Positions 8,763-17,512 of a stretch of DNA of 64,000 bases are shown one piece after another. The first letter of the stretch is position 1, and the number at the start of each line of letters is the position of its first letter. The position numbers were made by a program, and so were the translations under genes. Origin of the DNA: Micromonospora kangleipakensis (GTDB lineage Bacteria; Actinomycetota; Actinomycetes; Mycobacteriales; Micromonosporaceae); the NCBI RefSeq assembly GCF_004217615.1, contig NZ_SHLD01000001.1, positions 4,588,001 to 4,652,000 on the forward strand, in the 5' to 3' direction. The notes under the pieces were generated by a model. That model made no database searches. It saw only the letters and a list, made by a program, of their open reading frames with translations, and was not told where the DNA came from.

Positions 8763-11495
8763 TCATAGCTGCTGTCCGGTCTTGGGGTCGTAGTGCACTT
8801 GCACGGCCACCACTTGGTCGGTGGGTAGGACTTCGACCCATTGGTCGAAGACCTCGTACGGTGCGGCCGGGCGGAAGCCGCCCTCGAGCGGATCGAAACC
8901 TGTCTCGAAGACCTCTTCAGTGGCAATGGTGTTTGCGATGTCGGTGTTGGACGCCTGCAGCTCCGCCGCGAGAAGGTTCAGGACATCGCGGTACGTCTTG
9001 TTGTGGTAATCGTCGGGGTCGCCCTCTCGGAAGGGGTAGTCCGCGCCGAGGTTGGCCTCACCTTCGACGTCTGCTCGGGCCAGCCAGTCGAGTGCCTCAA
9101 GTTCGTGGCCGGGCCGTATGGGCAGGACCGCCTTGACCCAGGCCGCGTTGAGGAACTCGTTGCGGCGTTCGTCGCCGTCGATCTGGATCAGCCATCCGAG
9201 GGAGCTTCCGAGGGGGGCCGGCTGCGTCTCCTCGGTGATGAGGTAGTCCACGCGCCACTCTGGGGTGTGATGGCCCTGCGGATCGATTGCGTTCGTCTTG
9301 TCCGTGTAGGAGTACCAGCTGGCCACCGTCTGTCCCTCGAGGACAACCGGGTTGGTTGCTTCCCATGGCGGCGGCGGCACGGGATACACGCCGACGCTGT
9401 CCGGGCCGGGGTGGGTTTCTTCGCTGGGCTGGGGCCTCCAGAAGTCGGGGGCGACGTAGTAAAGCATCTCGTCGACGTCGAAGACCGCTCGGGTCGCCTC
9501 TGACGCGAGATGGGCGTTGGCGCCGAACAGGGGGAGCTTGCTGAGCAGACCTGCATATACGGTCTGGCGCTCCTCGCTGCGCAGGTCCTGCCACGGCCGG
9601 GTCCGTATGCCACTGACCAGCTTCAGGCGGTCCCGAACGGCGTTGCCATAGGCCTCCCGCTGGAGCTCTGCCACCCGCTTGTTGTAGGCGTCCTCCGCCG
9701 CGGCGTTAGCCATGTTGGCCGCGTCTATGGTCGCCTGGGTGGGGCTGTAGATGAAGACGGCGTCGAATGGAATCTGGTCCTGCCCCCGGAAGTTCGCCAA
9801 GAGCAGCTGGATCTGGAAGGTGTTGGTCACCGGATCCGGGTTCCCGTCCATGTGCAGGAAGGCTTGGTCGAGCTCGATCACGCCGCCGTGGACCGTGATG
9901 GTGTCCAGCCTGTTGACGACGTAGCCCGGCTCCGGGTCCGGCAGCAAATAGGGGAACCTGAACATGATGATGTTGTCCGTGCCAGGGCCCACCTCGAAGC
10001 GGCCTTTGTCGGGGCGGCCTGGCACCGGGGTATACGTGTCGTCGTTGTCGTCGTCGCCGCCGGCAGTTTGCTGGAACGGAATGACGTCGTGGAACGGCAC
10101 TTTCTTTTCCCCCGGAACCGGTATCTTCTCGGGTTTCGGGATCGTGCTCAGGTCCGGTGCGGAGACAACGTGGACCAGGTCCCCCAGCCCGAGGTCGCGT
10201 CCCGGCCCCGGCTTCTCGGGGTTCCTAGGGAGGTAGACCTGCCAGGCCAGCCGTGTGCCGATGTGCTGCAGCTGCACGCCCACCTTGCGCATCTTGCGGC
10301 GCAGTTCGTAGTTGACCAGCTCGTTCGTGGTGTTCTGTACGACGTAGCGCCGGCTGGACGTGTCCGTAGTCTCGGTCACTGTCCTAAAGGTGGTCTTGAA
10401 GTTCCGCTTGATCTCGCTGGTGACCTTCGCGCTTTGCGTGCGGCTGTGCTTGTGCGTTTGCTCCGAGGATTTCTTGACCGTCGTGTGGAGGCCGAAGCTC
10501 GCGCTCGCATCAGCGTGGTAGATCGGGGCACTGACGCCCCCGGTTACACTGATCCCGAGGTTGGTGTCGTTGGCGTTGTCTTCCTTGACCGCGTCGGCGA
10601 CGTCATCCTGCTCGGTCAGGCTCTCCTCGACCTTGCGGGAGATTTCCTCTGACTGCTCGGCGACCCTCTCCACCAGCATGCGCCGCGTGCTGGACTCGAC
10701 GACCTCCACGGTTCCCCCGGGGCTGATCCATACATGACCAGCTGGTGGTCCCAGAAATGTGTCGAACTCGAAGAAGTACTGCCGGAACAGGTTCACCAGC
10801 CCGACCGGCGACAGCACGCCGGTGAGGGGCGCGGCCCCAAGCTGCTCAGCGAGGGCGGCCAGCATCTCGTCGTCCAGCGTGCGCGCAGAAGCTCCTGAGA
10901 ACGTCTCACGGCTGAGCAGTGCCAGGCGCTCGTCGGCGATGCCACTCGCGACCCTCAGCGAGTTCTGCAGGCCGAACCATCCGACAAGGGGACGATAGAC
11001 ACCGAACAGCTCGCTGGCGTAGGGCAGCGTGCCCGCGAAATCCCCAGGCGGACGGCCGTTGAACACCAGCGGCCCTGCCACAGGGGCGGGCATGAGCTGC
11101 AGGATTTGCGGGGTCGTGCCCGTGTCGGCGAGGAAGGGCACCGGGACCAGGGCCTGGCCCGTGGGGGCCGTGGCGAGCAGTAACTCATGCCTGGTCTCGC
11201 CGGACGGAGCGACGAACGAGATCGTCTGGGTGCCGGGCGTGGTGATCTGGCGCACCACATACTGCCGACTCGACGTTACGTCCACCTGGAGGGTGATTCC
11301 CACCAACTGAGGCACTCCCGGGTAGAGCGCCGGGTTGCGCACGTCGACTTCACGGGGCAGGCCGAGAGCGATGTTCTTCCCTGACGAGAGTTCACTGCCG
11401 GTGCTGGCCTCGATCCTGTATGACCAGATGCTGTAACCGGTGACCGTGAACGGCGAGGGCACCGGCGCCCTGCCCATGAACGTGACTGTCAACAC
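8763..11495 (-). CDS. Large unknown protein with central helical/coiled-coil region (~910 aa)
   Basis: The start is chosen at the GTG with AGGGAG eight bases upstream; another GTG lies three codons earlier. The first ~250 residues are beta-rich. Residues ~265-310 are a charged helix (STRRMLVERVAEQSEEISRK, then VEESLTEQDD), followed by a Gly/Ser/Ala stretch (LGISVTGGVSAPIYHADASA) and a Lys/Thr-rich helix (KHSRTQSAKVTSEIKRNFK). Next comes a conserved-looking block, SSRRYVVQNTTNELVNYELR followed by an Arg/Lys segment and WQVYLPR. The C-terminal half is mixed, with a helical segment AAAEDAYNKRVAELQREAYG. There is no signal peptide. A structural or scaffold-type protein is possible, but no function should be assumed. 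It is the first gene of the cassette. Confidence 0.75.
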   Translation of the reverse strand: MLTVTFMGRAPVPSPFTVTGYSIWSYRIEASTGSELSSGKNIALGLPREVDVRNPALYPGVPQLVGITLQVDVTSSRQYVVRQITTPGTQTISFVAPSGETRHELLLATAPTGQALVPVPFLADTGTTPQILQLMPAPVAGPLVFNGRPPGDFAGTLPYASELFGVYRPLVGWFGLQNSLRVASGIADERLALLSRETFSGASARTLDDEMLAALAEQLGAAPLTGVLSPVGLVNLFRQYFFEFDTFLGPPAGHVWISPGGTVEVVESSTRRMLVERVAEQSEEISRKVEESLTEQDDVADAVKEDNANDTNLGISVTGGVSAPIYHADASASFGLHTTVKKSSEQTHKHSRTQSAKVTSEIKRNFKTTFRTVTETTDTSSRRYVVQNTTNELVNYELRRKMRKVGVQLQHIGTRLAWQVYLPRNPEKPGPGRDLGLGDLVHVVSAPDLSTIPKPEKIPVPGEKKVPFHDVIPFQQTAGGDDDNDDTYTPVPGRPDKGRFEVGPGTDNIIMFRFPYLLPDPEPGYVVNRLDTITVHGGVIELDQAFLHMDGNPDPVTNTFQIQLLLANFRGQDQIPFDAVFIYSPTQATIDAANMANAAAEDAYNKRVAELQREAYGNAVRDRLKLVSGIRTRPWQDLRSEERQTVYAGLLSKLPLFGANAHLASEATRAVFDVDEMLYYVAPDFWRPQPSEETHPGPDSVGVYPVPPPPWEATNPVVLEGQTVASWYSYTDKTNAIDPQGHHTPEWRVDYLITEETQPAPLGSSLGWLIQIDGDERRNEFLNAAWVKAVLPIRPGHELEALDWLARADVEGEANLGADYPFREGDPDDYHNKTYRDVLNLLAAELQASNTDIANTIATEEVFETGFDPLEGGFRPAAPYEVFDQWVEVLPTDQVVAVQVHYDPKTGQQL

Positions 11496-12126
11496 GGCTA
11501 CCACTCCCTAAGCGCTTCGCCGACATACGGTTACAGGTGTCCCGCGACCATGGCGCGGGGCGCCAGAGCCCTGGCTCCATTGCAACCGTTTTGTTTGATC
11601 GTTATCGATCCTTCGATTGGGTGACTGTGAAGTCACTGAGGTGATCTCAACAAGGATTGCGGTGCCGATCGGGGCGACACGGGCATTGCGTCCATAGCGG
11701 ACGGTACTGGAGGGGGACGTGGGGCCGTGGGGTGGCGGGCGTGGACGATCGCGAGGACGTGGCGCAGTCGGTCGATCTCGGCGCGGGGTAGGCCCCACGC
11801 ATGGGTAGCTGCTCCAGCCCGCCAGATCGCCGCTGCCATCGCTCCATCTGGGTCTGGTGACGTTGACGCCGCGCTAGCTTGTGGTGGCGCATAAGGCCTG
11901 GTCGGCTGGGCTGGGGACCTCACGCGCCATGTCTGCAAGGTACGCCCCAAGCGAGCGGCATCAAACCCTGCGAGTTCTGTCGGATCAACGACTGCGCGCG
12001 GTATCTCGGGCTACAACGGGAGCGTCCCTGAAGCGCCCTGGGTTCATGGAGCGCTCCCGGTCGGGCCCGCTGGGGCCGACCAGGTCGACTCCCTCGGCAC
12101 GGGCCTGCTCCACCTGCCGCGGCTAG
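11496..12126. other. Intergenic stretch upstream of the unknown cassette
   Basis: I see no convincing gene. A minus-strand frame at 11633-11950 includes a plausible helical piece (WRAGAATHAWGLPRAEIDRL) but is otherwise Pro/Ala/Arg filler, so a degraded gene is possible. The cassette promoter should lie near 11510-11640, where an AT-richer patch (TTTTGTTTGATCGTTATCGA) occurs at about 11587-11606. Confidence 0.4.
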
Positions 12127-12301
12127 GTCTAGGCCGTGTTTCAGAAGGGGTCGTCCACGGTGCCCGAGAATCAGGGAGTGTCGGTGATCGATAGACAGTG
12201 AGGTCTCCGGTAGATAGTTCATCGACCAAGAAAAACCTGAAACCGGAGACCTCGTGGCCACCATACCGGTGACGAGGCGGTATGACCTGACCCGGGGTTG
12301 A
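12127..12301 (+). pseudogene. IS5-type transposase stub with 5' end of the element
   Basis: From the GTG at 12254 the frame reads VATIPVTRRYDLTRG and stops at 12301. PVTRRYDLT is the normal N-terminus of a group of IS5 transposases, which continue with DAQW. The sequence diverges after CTGACC, so only 13 codons remain. Upstream, GGCCGTGTTTCAGAAGG at about 12131 resembles the terminal repeat of such elements and probably marks the left end. The rest of the element is gone. Confidence 0.5.
12200..12253 (+). repeat. 12-bp inverted repeat directly before a transposase start
   Basis: GAGGTCTCCGGT (12200-12211) and ACCGGAGACCTC (12242-12253) are perfect complements separated by 30 bases. The right arm ends immediately before the GTG start of the transposase stub. 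In mRNA this hairpin would cover the ribosome-binding region, a layout known in insertion sequences for blocking expression from read-through transcripts. That role here is inferred. Confidence 0.6.
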
Positions 12302-12365
12302 GAGCTCGGAAGAGCGGTACAGCGGTTAGCGCTGAGAATGATCTTGCTCTGGGGATCTCACATAT

Positions 12366-12495
12366 ACGTTCGTTTCCGATAGACCATCTCCAGGACGGCC
12401 GCCGCCGAATGTCGGCCCAGCATCGCACCCCACCAAAACTCATCTCGGAAACAAGCCATCACAACACCCCACTGAAAATGAGTTCCGATAGAGTG
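12366..12495. promoter_or_regulatory. Candidate recombination (res-like) site
   Basis: Just upstream of the recombinase fragment are two direct copies of TTCCGATAGA (about 12374-12383 and 12483-12492) and an inverted relative, ACTCATCTCGGAAAC (about 12438-12452). Spaced, partly inverted repeats directly before a serine resolvase gene are the usual layout of Tn3-type res sites. The subsite boundaries cannot be fixed by eye. Confidence 0.35.
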
Positions 12496-12500
12496 CGCCG

Positions 12501-12721
12501 GTGGGACACAAGATCGGGTACGCGCGAGTCAGTACTGCCGACCAAGATCCGCAACTGCAGCTTGATGCTCTCGCCGCCGAGGACTGCCTCAAGATCTACA
12601 AAGACGTGGCCACCGGAACCAAGGCCGACCGCCCGCAGTGGCAGGCCTGCCTGGACGATCTGCGCCCCGGCGACACTCTGATCATCTGGAAGATCGACCG
12701 GCTCGGCCGTAGCCTGCGTGC
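12501..12721 (+). pseudogene. Serine recombinase (resolvase/invertase) N-terminal fragment
   Basis: The frame starts GHKIGYARVSTADQDPQLQL, with the catalytic Ser of ARVSTADQD (residue 10 or 11). It runs through DVATGTKADRPQWQACLDDL and GDTLIIWKIDRLGRSLR, which is motif for motif the first ~75 residues of Tn3-type resolvases. It then switches abruptly, at about 12720, into an ISAs1 transposase sequence in another frame. The rest of the catalytic domain and the C-terminal helix-turn-helix are missing, so it cannot work as a resolvase. Confidence 0.85.
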
Positions 12722-13249
12722 CACGCCCACTACCTGTTCACCGTCAAAGACAACCAGCCCACCCTCGCCGCCGCACTGCGGGTACTGCCGTGGAAACAGG
12801 TACCCGTCCTGCACCGACAGACCGGCCACGGCCACGGCCGCGAAGAGATCCGCGAGGTCCAGGTCGTCACCGTGGATGATCTGCTGTTTCCCCATGCCTA
12901 CCAGGTCGTGCGGATCCGCCGCCGGTGCCGCCAACTGGGTACGAAGAAGTGGACCACCGAGGTCGTCTACGCAATCACGGACCTGCCCACCCACCAGGCC
13001 CGACCCGAAGAAATCGCCGCGTGGGCCCGCGAACACTGGACCATCGAGAACAGCGTGCACTGGATACGCGACGTGACTTTCGGTGAAGACGCCAGCCAGA
13101 TCCGCACCCACCACACCCCCGCCGTCATGGCCGCCCTCCGCGACATCATCCGCGGCACGTTCCACCTCACCGTCTGGGCCAACACCGCCAGCGCCCGCCG
13201 CGCCAACACCACCCCCGCAGCCGCCCTCACCCTCCACCGCATCCCATGA
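12719..13249 (+). pseudogene. ISAs1-family transposase C-terminal fragment
   Basis: The fragment reads HAHYLFTVKDNQPTL, then LLFPHAYQVVRIRRR, AREHWTIENSVHWIRDVTFG and ANTASARRANTTPAAALTLH. This is the C-terminal ~175 residues of an ISAs1 (H-repeat type) transposase, including the catalytic Glu region of HWTIEN. The N-terminal half is replaced by the recombinase fragment at a sharp join near 12720. The C-terminus and stop look intact, and TCCGGGGCCCTG about 25 bp downstream may be part of the element's right end. Confidence 0.88.
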
Positions 13250-13434
13250 TCAAAACGGACAATCACGGAACACTCCGGGGCCCTGGGCTGCAACCTGGAC
13301 CGGCGGGTCTGTTGTAGGCCGGAGGAGCCCGCCGCGAGTTGCGGCGCCTTAGCTCCTCCAAGGCGCATACGACCGACGTTAGGGGGTAGTCGGCTGCGTT
13401 CGTGAGACATCGCCGGGATCAAGGGGGACCCGAC

Positions 13435-14834
13435 ATGGTGGCGACCCACACTGACGGCTTCGTACAGGTTCCCAATTCGACGAATCGAGGCAACCTCGCC
13501 GGGGGGCGCGCGTACCCGCTGCTCATGGTGCCCAAAATCGCGATACGGCGGATTAGGCCCCAGCTTCCTCCAGGCGTAACCCCGGGCTTGCAGATTGTCA
13601 TGGTGGCTGGCAGGACGGTTCCGGCGCGCGTGTCGTTCGACCTGCAGAGCGATGTCGCTGGAGGGAAATACAGCTGGGCGCGGGAGATCGCCGACAGGTG
13701 CCAGGCCGATGTTTGGATCATGGAAGTGCAGGGCCACGGCGCGTCCAGCCGGCCAGGCCCGATGTCCGACCCATGCAACATCCTGAAGGTTGACCAGCAA
13801 AGTGCGTTCGGGCAGGTGTTATGCGAGCCGCCGAGCTGGACTGGGAATTGCGGCAGCTCGGATTCCGAGTGGCAGGAACTCGACGCCGTTGTCGACCACG
13901 TCCGAAGCGAGACCCTCCGGGAAAAACCCGTCCTGGGCTTCTCAGTCGACCGGGCGGGTCGTTCTGATCGGCTACTCGGCTGGAGCCAATGTCGTTGGCC
14001 CATACGCCATGCAGCATCCGGAGAAGGTGTGGGGCCTTCTGCTGCTCGCACCGATCTTCCCGCCCGACGGCCCCTCAGACAGGCCAGGCCCGCCAGCAGA
14101 CCCAGTAGTTGCGCCGGTACCCACCCTTACGGAGAAGTTCTACGGCGCCCCGATGGGAGTCCTGACCAACCAACCAACCAAAGGGCTCTTTTTGGCCGAC
14201 GCTGGGACCGAACGCTTCCTGCCCGGAGCCGCCGCGCAACGACGCCGTCATTGACGATATATGGAACGCAATGATGCAGGACGAGCCCGCCTCTGGCTTG
14301 GTCCCAGGGCACCAAATTTACCGGTGGCCGACTCGGTACTGGTGGGGCTGGAACCAGTCCCTCGTGAGCGCAGATCCGCGTCTCGGAAAAGAACCGGTGG
14401 GTGGTGCCCCCACCTCCGATGTCGGCATCCCCGTACTCATCATCGCCGGACGGAGGGACGGGACCATTCGCGCGAAGAAGGATCTCACTGACGGCCGAGG
14501 CGCGTTTTCGGTCGACAGCCTCTACGAAGCCATTGAGGGACGAGGCAAGGCAATGATGTATGACATCGAATGCGGCTCGCACCTTATCATGTGGCAAGAG
14601 AAATATCGCCACACACTTCACGACCTGTCCACCGAGTGGCTGAACGGCTTCGCCAACTATGTCGGTCCCGCGAGCAACCCCGCCTTTAGGCCGGTACGTC
14701 TTCCCCTTGGCGGGTCGGGACGATACCTCGTCCCCCGAAACGGTGGCCCACCCCAAGAATGGAATGGGAACGCTTTCGCCGTAGAAACATTCGGGCGTGG
14801 TAGAGATGTAGATGTTAGTCGGCCAAACGGATGA
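13435..14834 (+). pseudogene. Alpha/beta-hydrolase gene with two frameshifts
   Basis: The ATG at 13435 has AGGGGGA eight bases upstream. Frame 1 encodes IVMVAGRT, then VSFDLQSDVAGGKYSWAREI and EVQGHGASSRPGPMSDPCN. Near 13945 the coding moves to the next frame, which carries the nucleophile elbow VVLIGYSAGANVVGPYAMQH. Near 14225 it moves again, giving DDIWNAMMQDEPASG, then IPVLIIAGRRDGTI (the Asp strand) and IECGSHLIMWQE (the His). All pieces of the Ser-Asp-His fold are present but in three frames, so the gene is broken or the assembly has two indels. It has no signal peptide. It is related in layout to the secreted hydrolase at 1-851. Confidence 0.8.
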
Positions 14835-14965
14835 TCACGCTAAACCGCGCGGTCGGCACCGCGCGCGAAGGATGAGCCCGTCGTCGGCGGCCTGAAGGTT
14901 GCGTGCGGCGACGTAGGCTGGTCAACTCGCACCACGAAGGCGTTACCGCTGGTTGGATATGGGCC

Positions 14966-15358
14966 ATGAGCAGCCCTGAATCGCTGAGCTGGCTGGAGCG
15001 GGACGACGGCAGCCTGGGGGTCGACACTCTTGGCCTCCCCGTCGTGCTGACCGCCGTTTTCTCGGTGCCCGGTGCTCCCCGCCCGCTGGAGGCGCAGATC
15101 AGCGTTGAGGACAGCGGGTTGGATTCGGCACTCGCCCGCGAGCTGGCAGGAACCAAGCGAGCCCGGCGGCCTCGCGTCTACCGGTGGGAGGTTGGCTGGC
15201 GGGACCACGACGAGAGTTTCGGCTGCTACAACAACAGCCGATCCGCGTTCTCCGGGCACGCCACCAGCTGGATGCGTCAGCGCCTACTCAGCCTCGAACA
15301 CGTCACCCTCTTCACCCCATCGCCCTGGAGCGACCCGACGCTGCTGGCTGAGTCGTGA
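14966..15358 (+). CDS. Hypothetical protein (130 aa), first of a two-gene unit
   Basis: The ATG start gives MSSPESLSWLERDDGSLGVD. The protein is mixed alpha/beta, with VVLTAVFSVPG, YRWEVGWRDHDESFG and a C-terminal LSLEHVTLFTPSPW. No family is recognised and there is no signal or membrane segment. Its stop overlaps the GTG start of the next gene as GTGA, so the two are translationally coupled and probably work together. Confidence 0.6.
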   Translation: MSSPESLSWLERDDGSLGVDTLGLPVVLTAVFSVPGAPRPLEAQISVEDSGLDSALARELAGTKRARRPRVYRWEVGWRDHDESFGCYNNSRSAFSGHATSWMRQRLLSLEHVTLFTPSPWSDPTLLAES

Positions 15359-16140
15359 CAGGCCGCGACGACCCGCCGGACAAACCATCCACGTTCGGTC
15401 ACGACCTCATCCGGCGAGCACGCGCGCACGGAATGGCCTCAACGGATCTAGCCAACCTCCTCGGCGTGACCATCGACCGCATCGAGAAGTTCACCTCGGC
15501 GACCGACCTTTACGACCTGCCTGTACACACCGTCCAGACGCTCGCCACGCTCCTGCAGCTTCCATGGCCCCGATGGCTCAGGAACACCACCAAAGCCGAA
15601 CTCCCCACGGCAACGAACCCGCCGTCAGCCAACAGCCGGGACATCATCCAGCTGCACGCGGTCCTCGCGCTGACCATCGGTCAGACCGTCAACGCCGACG
15701 ACCTAGCCGAAGTCCTCGGATGGCCACTGCCACAAGTCCGCGACACCATCGACGCACTAGCCGCGATGCTTCAAGGCAGGGGCAGCGTCCTACGACTCAA
15801 CCGCACCGCAGCCCACGTCAAGCTCAGCATCCGGCCCGGCGCACTCGACGGCACTGCTGAACGCCGGCTCGCCAAGCTCCACCACATACGCCAGCCCGAC
15901 CCAATGGTCTTCCATCTGATCTACCGCGTTCTCCACGGCGACCGCGAACGCGCGGACGCCCTCATCAAGGAGGCCCCCGGCGCCCTCAGGGACGCCCTCG
16001 AGGCAGGCATCCTCGTTGAACAACGACCGCCGCAAGCATCCAGCAGCCGCGAGGACGAGGATCCAGAGCGCAACCTTCCGTTCGATCTCGCGCCGGACGT
16101 GGCTTTCAGCCTGGGTTTGATTGACGAGCTGCACGACTGA
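15355..16140 (+). CDS. XRE-type HTH protein with a second winged-helix-like region (261 aa)
   Basis: Residues 12-65 form an XRE-type helix-turn-helix (DLIRRARAHGMASTDLANLL, then GVTIDRIEKF). Residues 100-145 read IIQLHAVLALTIGQTVNADD followed by LAEVLGWPLPQVRDTIDAL, like the winged helix of ScpB-type or other regulatory proteins. The tail is acidic. It is probably a DNA-binding regulator coupled to the 130-aa upstream gene, with which it overlaps by 4 bp. The pair could regulate or belong to a mobile element, but no function is established. Confidence 0.65.
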   Translation: MTGRDDPPDKPSTFGHDLIRRARAHGMASTDLANLLGVTIDRIEKFTSATDLYDLPVHTVQTLATLLQLPWPRWLRNTTKAELPTATNPPSANSRDIIQLHAVLALTIGQTVNADDLAEVLGWPLPQVRDTIDALAAMLQGRGSVLRLNRTAAHVKLSIRPGALDGTAERRLAKLHHIRQPDPMVFHLIYRVLHGDRERADALIKEAPGALRDALEAGILVEQRPPQASSSREDEDPERNLPFDLAPDVAFSLGLIDELHD

Positions 16141-16392
16141 CGTTCCATGGCAAATGCTCGCTGACACTTCGTGTCACTTCCGCTGACATTCAGCGGCACA
16201 AGCGGGGACATCGAGAGGTCACTCAACAGCGAGCACGAGGCGGGCCAGGCGGGGTCGCATTTCCGCGCTGACACCAGCCTGAGTCCTTACGCACAAGAAC
16301 TGTCATTATGGTGTAGTGACGTTATGTCCCTTGTGTCGGATCGGGTTATCGGATTGCTGGTAATGCTTATCCGGTAATCACCAGAGTCGACG
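16141..16392. other. Non-coding boundary between island and core-like region
   Basis: This stretch holds no gene. It has an AT-richer patch (GTGTAGTGACGTTATGTCCC near 16310) that could contain the promoter for the next gene. Downstream, gene order and composition become typical of an actinobacterial chromosome. Confidence 0.4.
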
Positions 16393-16998
16393 GTGACAGG
16401 TTTTGCTGGCAGAGTCGGCGACATGGTGGGGATGGACGGAGCGGATGTCCGGGCGGCGGCGGATGAGATGACCCGAGTGCTGCACCCGGCGCGCGAGCAG
16501 GACTGGGCGGTCGCCGCCGGAGACCTGGACTGGTCCTGTTGGACCACCGCCGCCCACGTCGCGCACGACCTGCTCGCCTACGCCGGCCAGGTGACCGGCC
16601 GCCCCGACGCCGGTTACCTGCCGTTCGACCTACGGGTGAACGACGACGCCACCCCGGCGGACGTGCTCACCGTGGTCACCGCGAGCGCGGGGCTGCTCGC
16701 CGCCGCGGTCGACACCGCTCCCCCGCAGACCCGCGCCTGGCACTGGGGACCCTGCGATCCGGGTGGATTCGCCGCGATGGGCGTCGCCGAGACCGTCCTG
16801 CACACGTACGACATCACCCGCGGCCTCGGCGTGCCCTGGCGGCCGCCGGCGCAGCTCTGCGCCGGGGTGCTGCGCCGGCTCTTCCCCGACGCGCCCACCG
16901 GCGACCCGCCGGAGGTGCTGCTCTGGATGACCGGCCGGGGCGCGCTCGGTGACCGACCCCGCCGCACGAGCTGGCGCTGGCAGGCGGCGATCCGCTAA
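16393..16998 (+). CDS. Mycothiol-dependent maleylpyruvate-isomerase-like (DinB fold) protein
   Basis: This 201-aa protein is of the MDMPI_N/DinB-like helical bundle type found in mycothiol-using actinobacteria. The motifs are LDWSCWTTAAHVAHDLLAYA with the conserved His of the metal/thiol site, and AETVLHTYDITRGLGVPW with the second His. The start could be the GTG at 16393 or the ATGs at 16423 and 16432. The enzyme class uses mycothiol in isomerisation or S-transfer reactions; the substrate is unknown. It stands alone, facing the convergent VOC gene. Confidence 0.75.
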   Translation: MTGFAGRVGDMVGMDGADVRAAADEMTRVLHPAREQDWAVAAGDLDWSCWTTAAHVAHDLLAYAGQVTGRPDAGYLPFDLRVNDDATPADVLTVVTASAGLLAAAVDTAPPQTRAWHWGPCDPGGFAAMGVAETVLHTYDITRGLGVPWRPPAQLCAGVLRRLFPDAPTGDPPEVLLWMTGRGALGDRPRRTSWRWQAAIR

Positions 16999-17103
16999 CC
17001 GGTGAGCCCCGGCCCGTCGTGCCAGGGCTTGCCCCGGTTCAGGAGATCTCGACGAGGATCCTGCCGGCCGGGCGGCCGGCAGCGAGGCGGCGCTGTGTCC
17101 TGA

Positions 17104-17499
17104 TCAGGGTGTGGCCGGCCGGTGGGCGGGTTGGAACAGTTCGATGAGGTTGCCGGCGGGGTCGGTGAGCAGGATTTGGCGTCCGCCGGGGCCGGCAACC
17201 ACGTCGCTGCGAAACGACAGTCCTGTGCTGCGCAGTCGGGCGATCTCGGCATCCAGGTCGTCGACGATCAGATGGATGCGGTTGCGTCCGGCGGTGGTGG
17301 CGTCGTCGGGGGTGGCGCGGGCGCCCGAGCTGGCTGGCCCGGACAGCAGCAGCCGCAGCGGGCCGCGTACCACGTCGGCGAAGGCGGGCGCGGCGCTGGT
17401 GTTCAGGGTGAAGCCGAGATGGGTGGTGTAGAAGTCGACGGCCGTCTGGACGTCATCAACGAGGTAGCGGACACTGGCGTACTGGTCGGGTGCTGTCAC
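17104..17499 (-). CDS. VOC (glyoxalase/bleomycin-resistance) family protein
   Basis: The protein has 131 residues and a GTG start with AAGGAG upstream. It has the two betaalphabetabetabeta halves of the VOC fold: VRYLVDDVQTAVDFYTTHLG at the N-terminus, and NRIHLIVDDLDAEIARL with ILLTDPAGNLIELFQP at the C-terminus, which carries the conserved metal Glu of NLIEL. It follows the ArsR-ArsC gene after 13 bp, so the two are very likely co-transcribed. VOC proteins are frequent in ars operons, but the vicinal cysteines of ArsI (C-As lyase) are absent. The exact role is unknown. Confidence 0.85.
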   Translation of the reverse strand: MTAPDQYASVRYLVDDVQTAVDFYTTHLGFTLNTSAAPAFADVVRGPLRLLLSGPASSGARATPDDATTAGRNRIHLIVDDLDAEIARLRSTGLSFRSDVVAGPGGRQILLTDPAGNLIELFQPAHRPATP

Positions 17500-17512
17500 G
17501 GCTGAATCTCCT

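Noticed and set aside
17104..17499. VOC gene as ArsI (C-As lyase)
   Set aside because: The vicinal cysteines needed to bind trivalent arsenic are absent.
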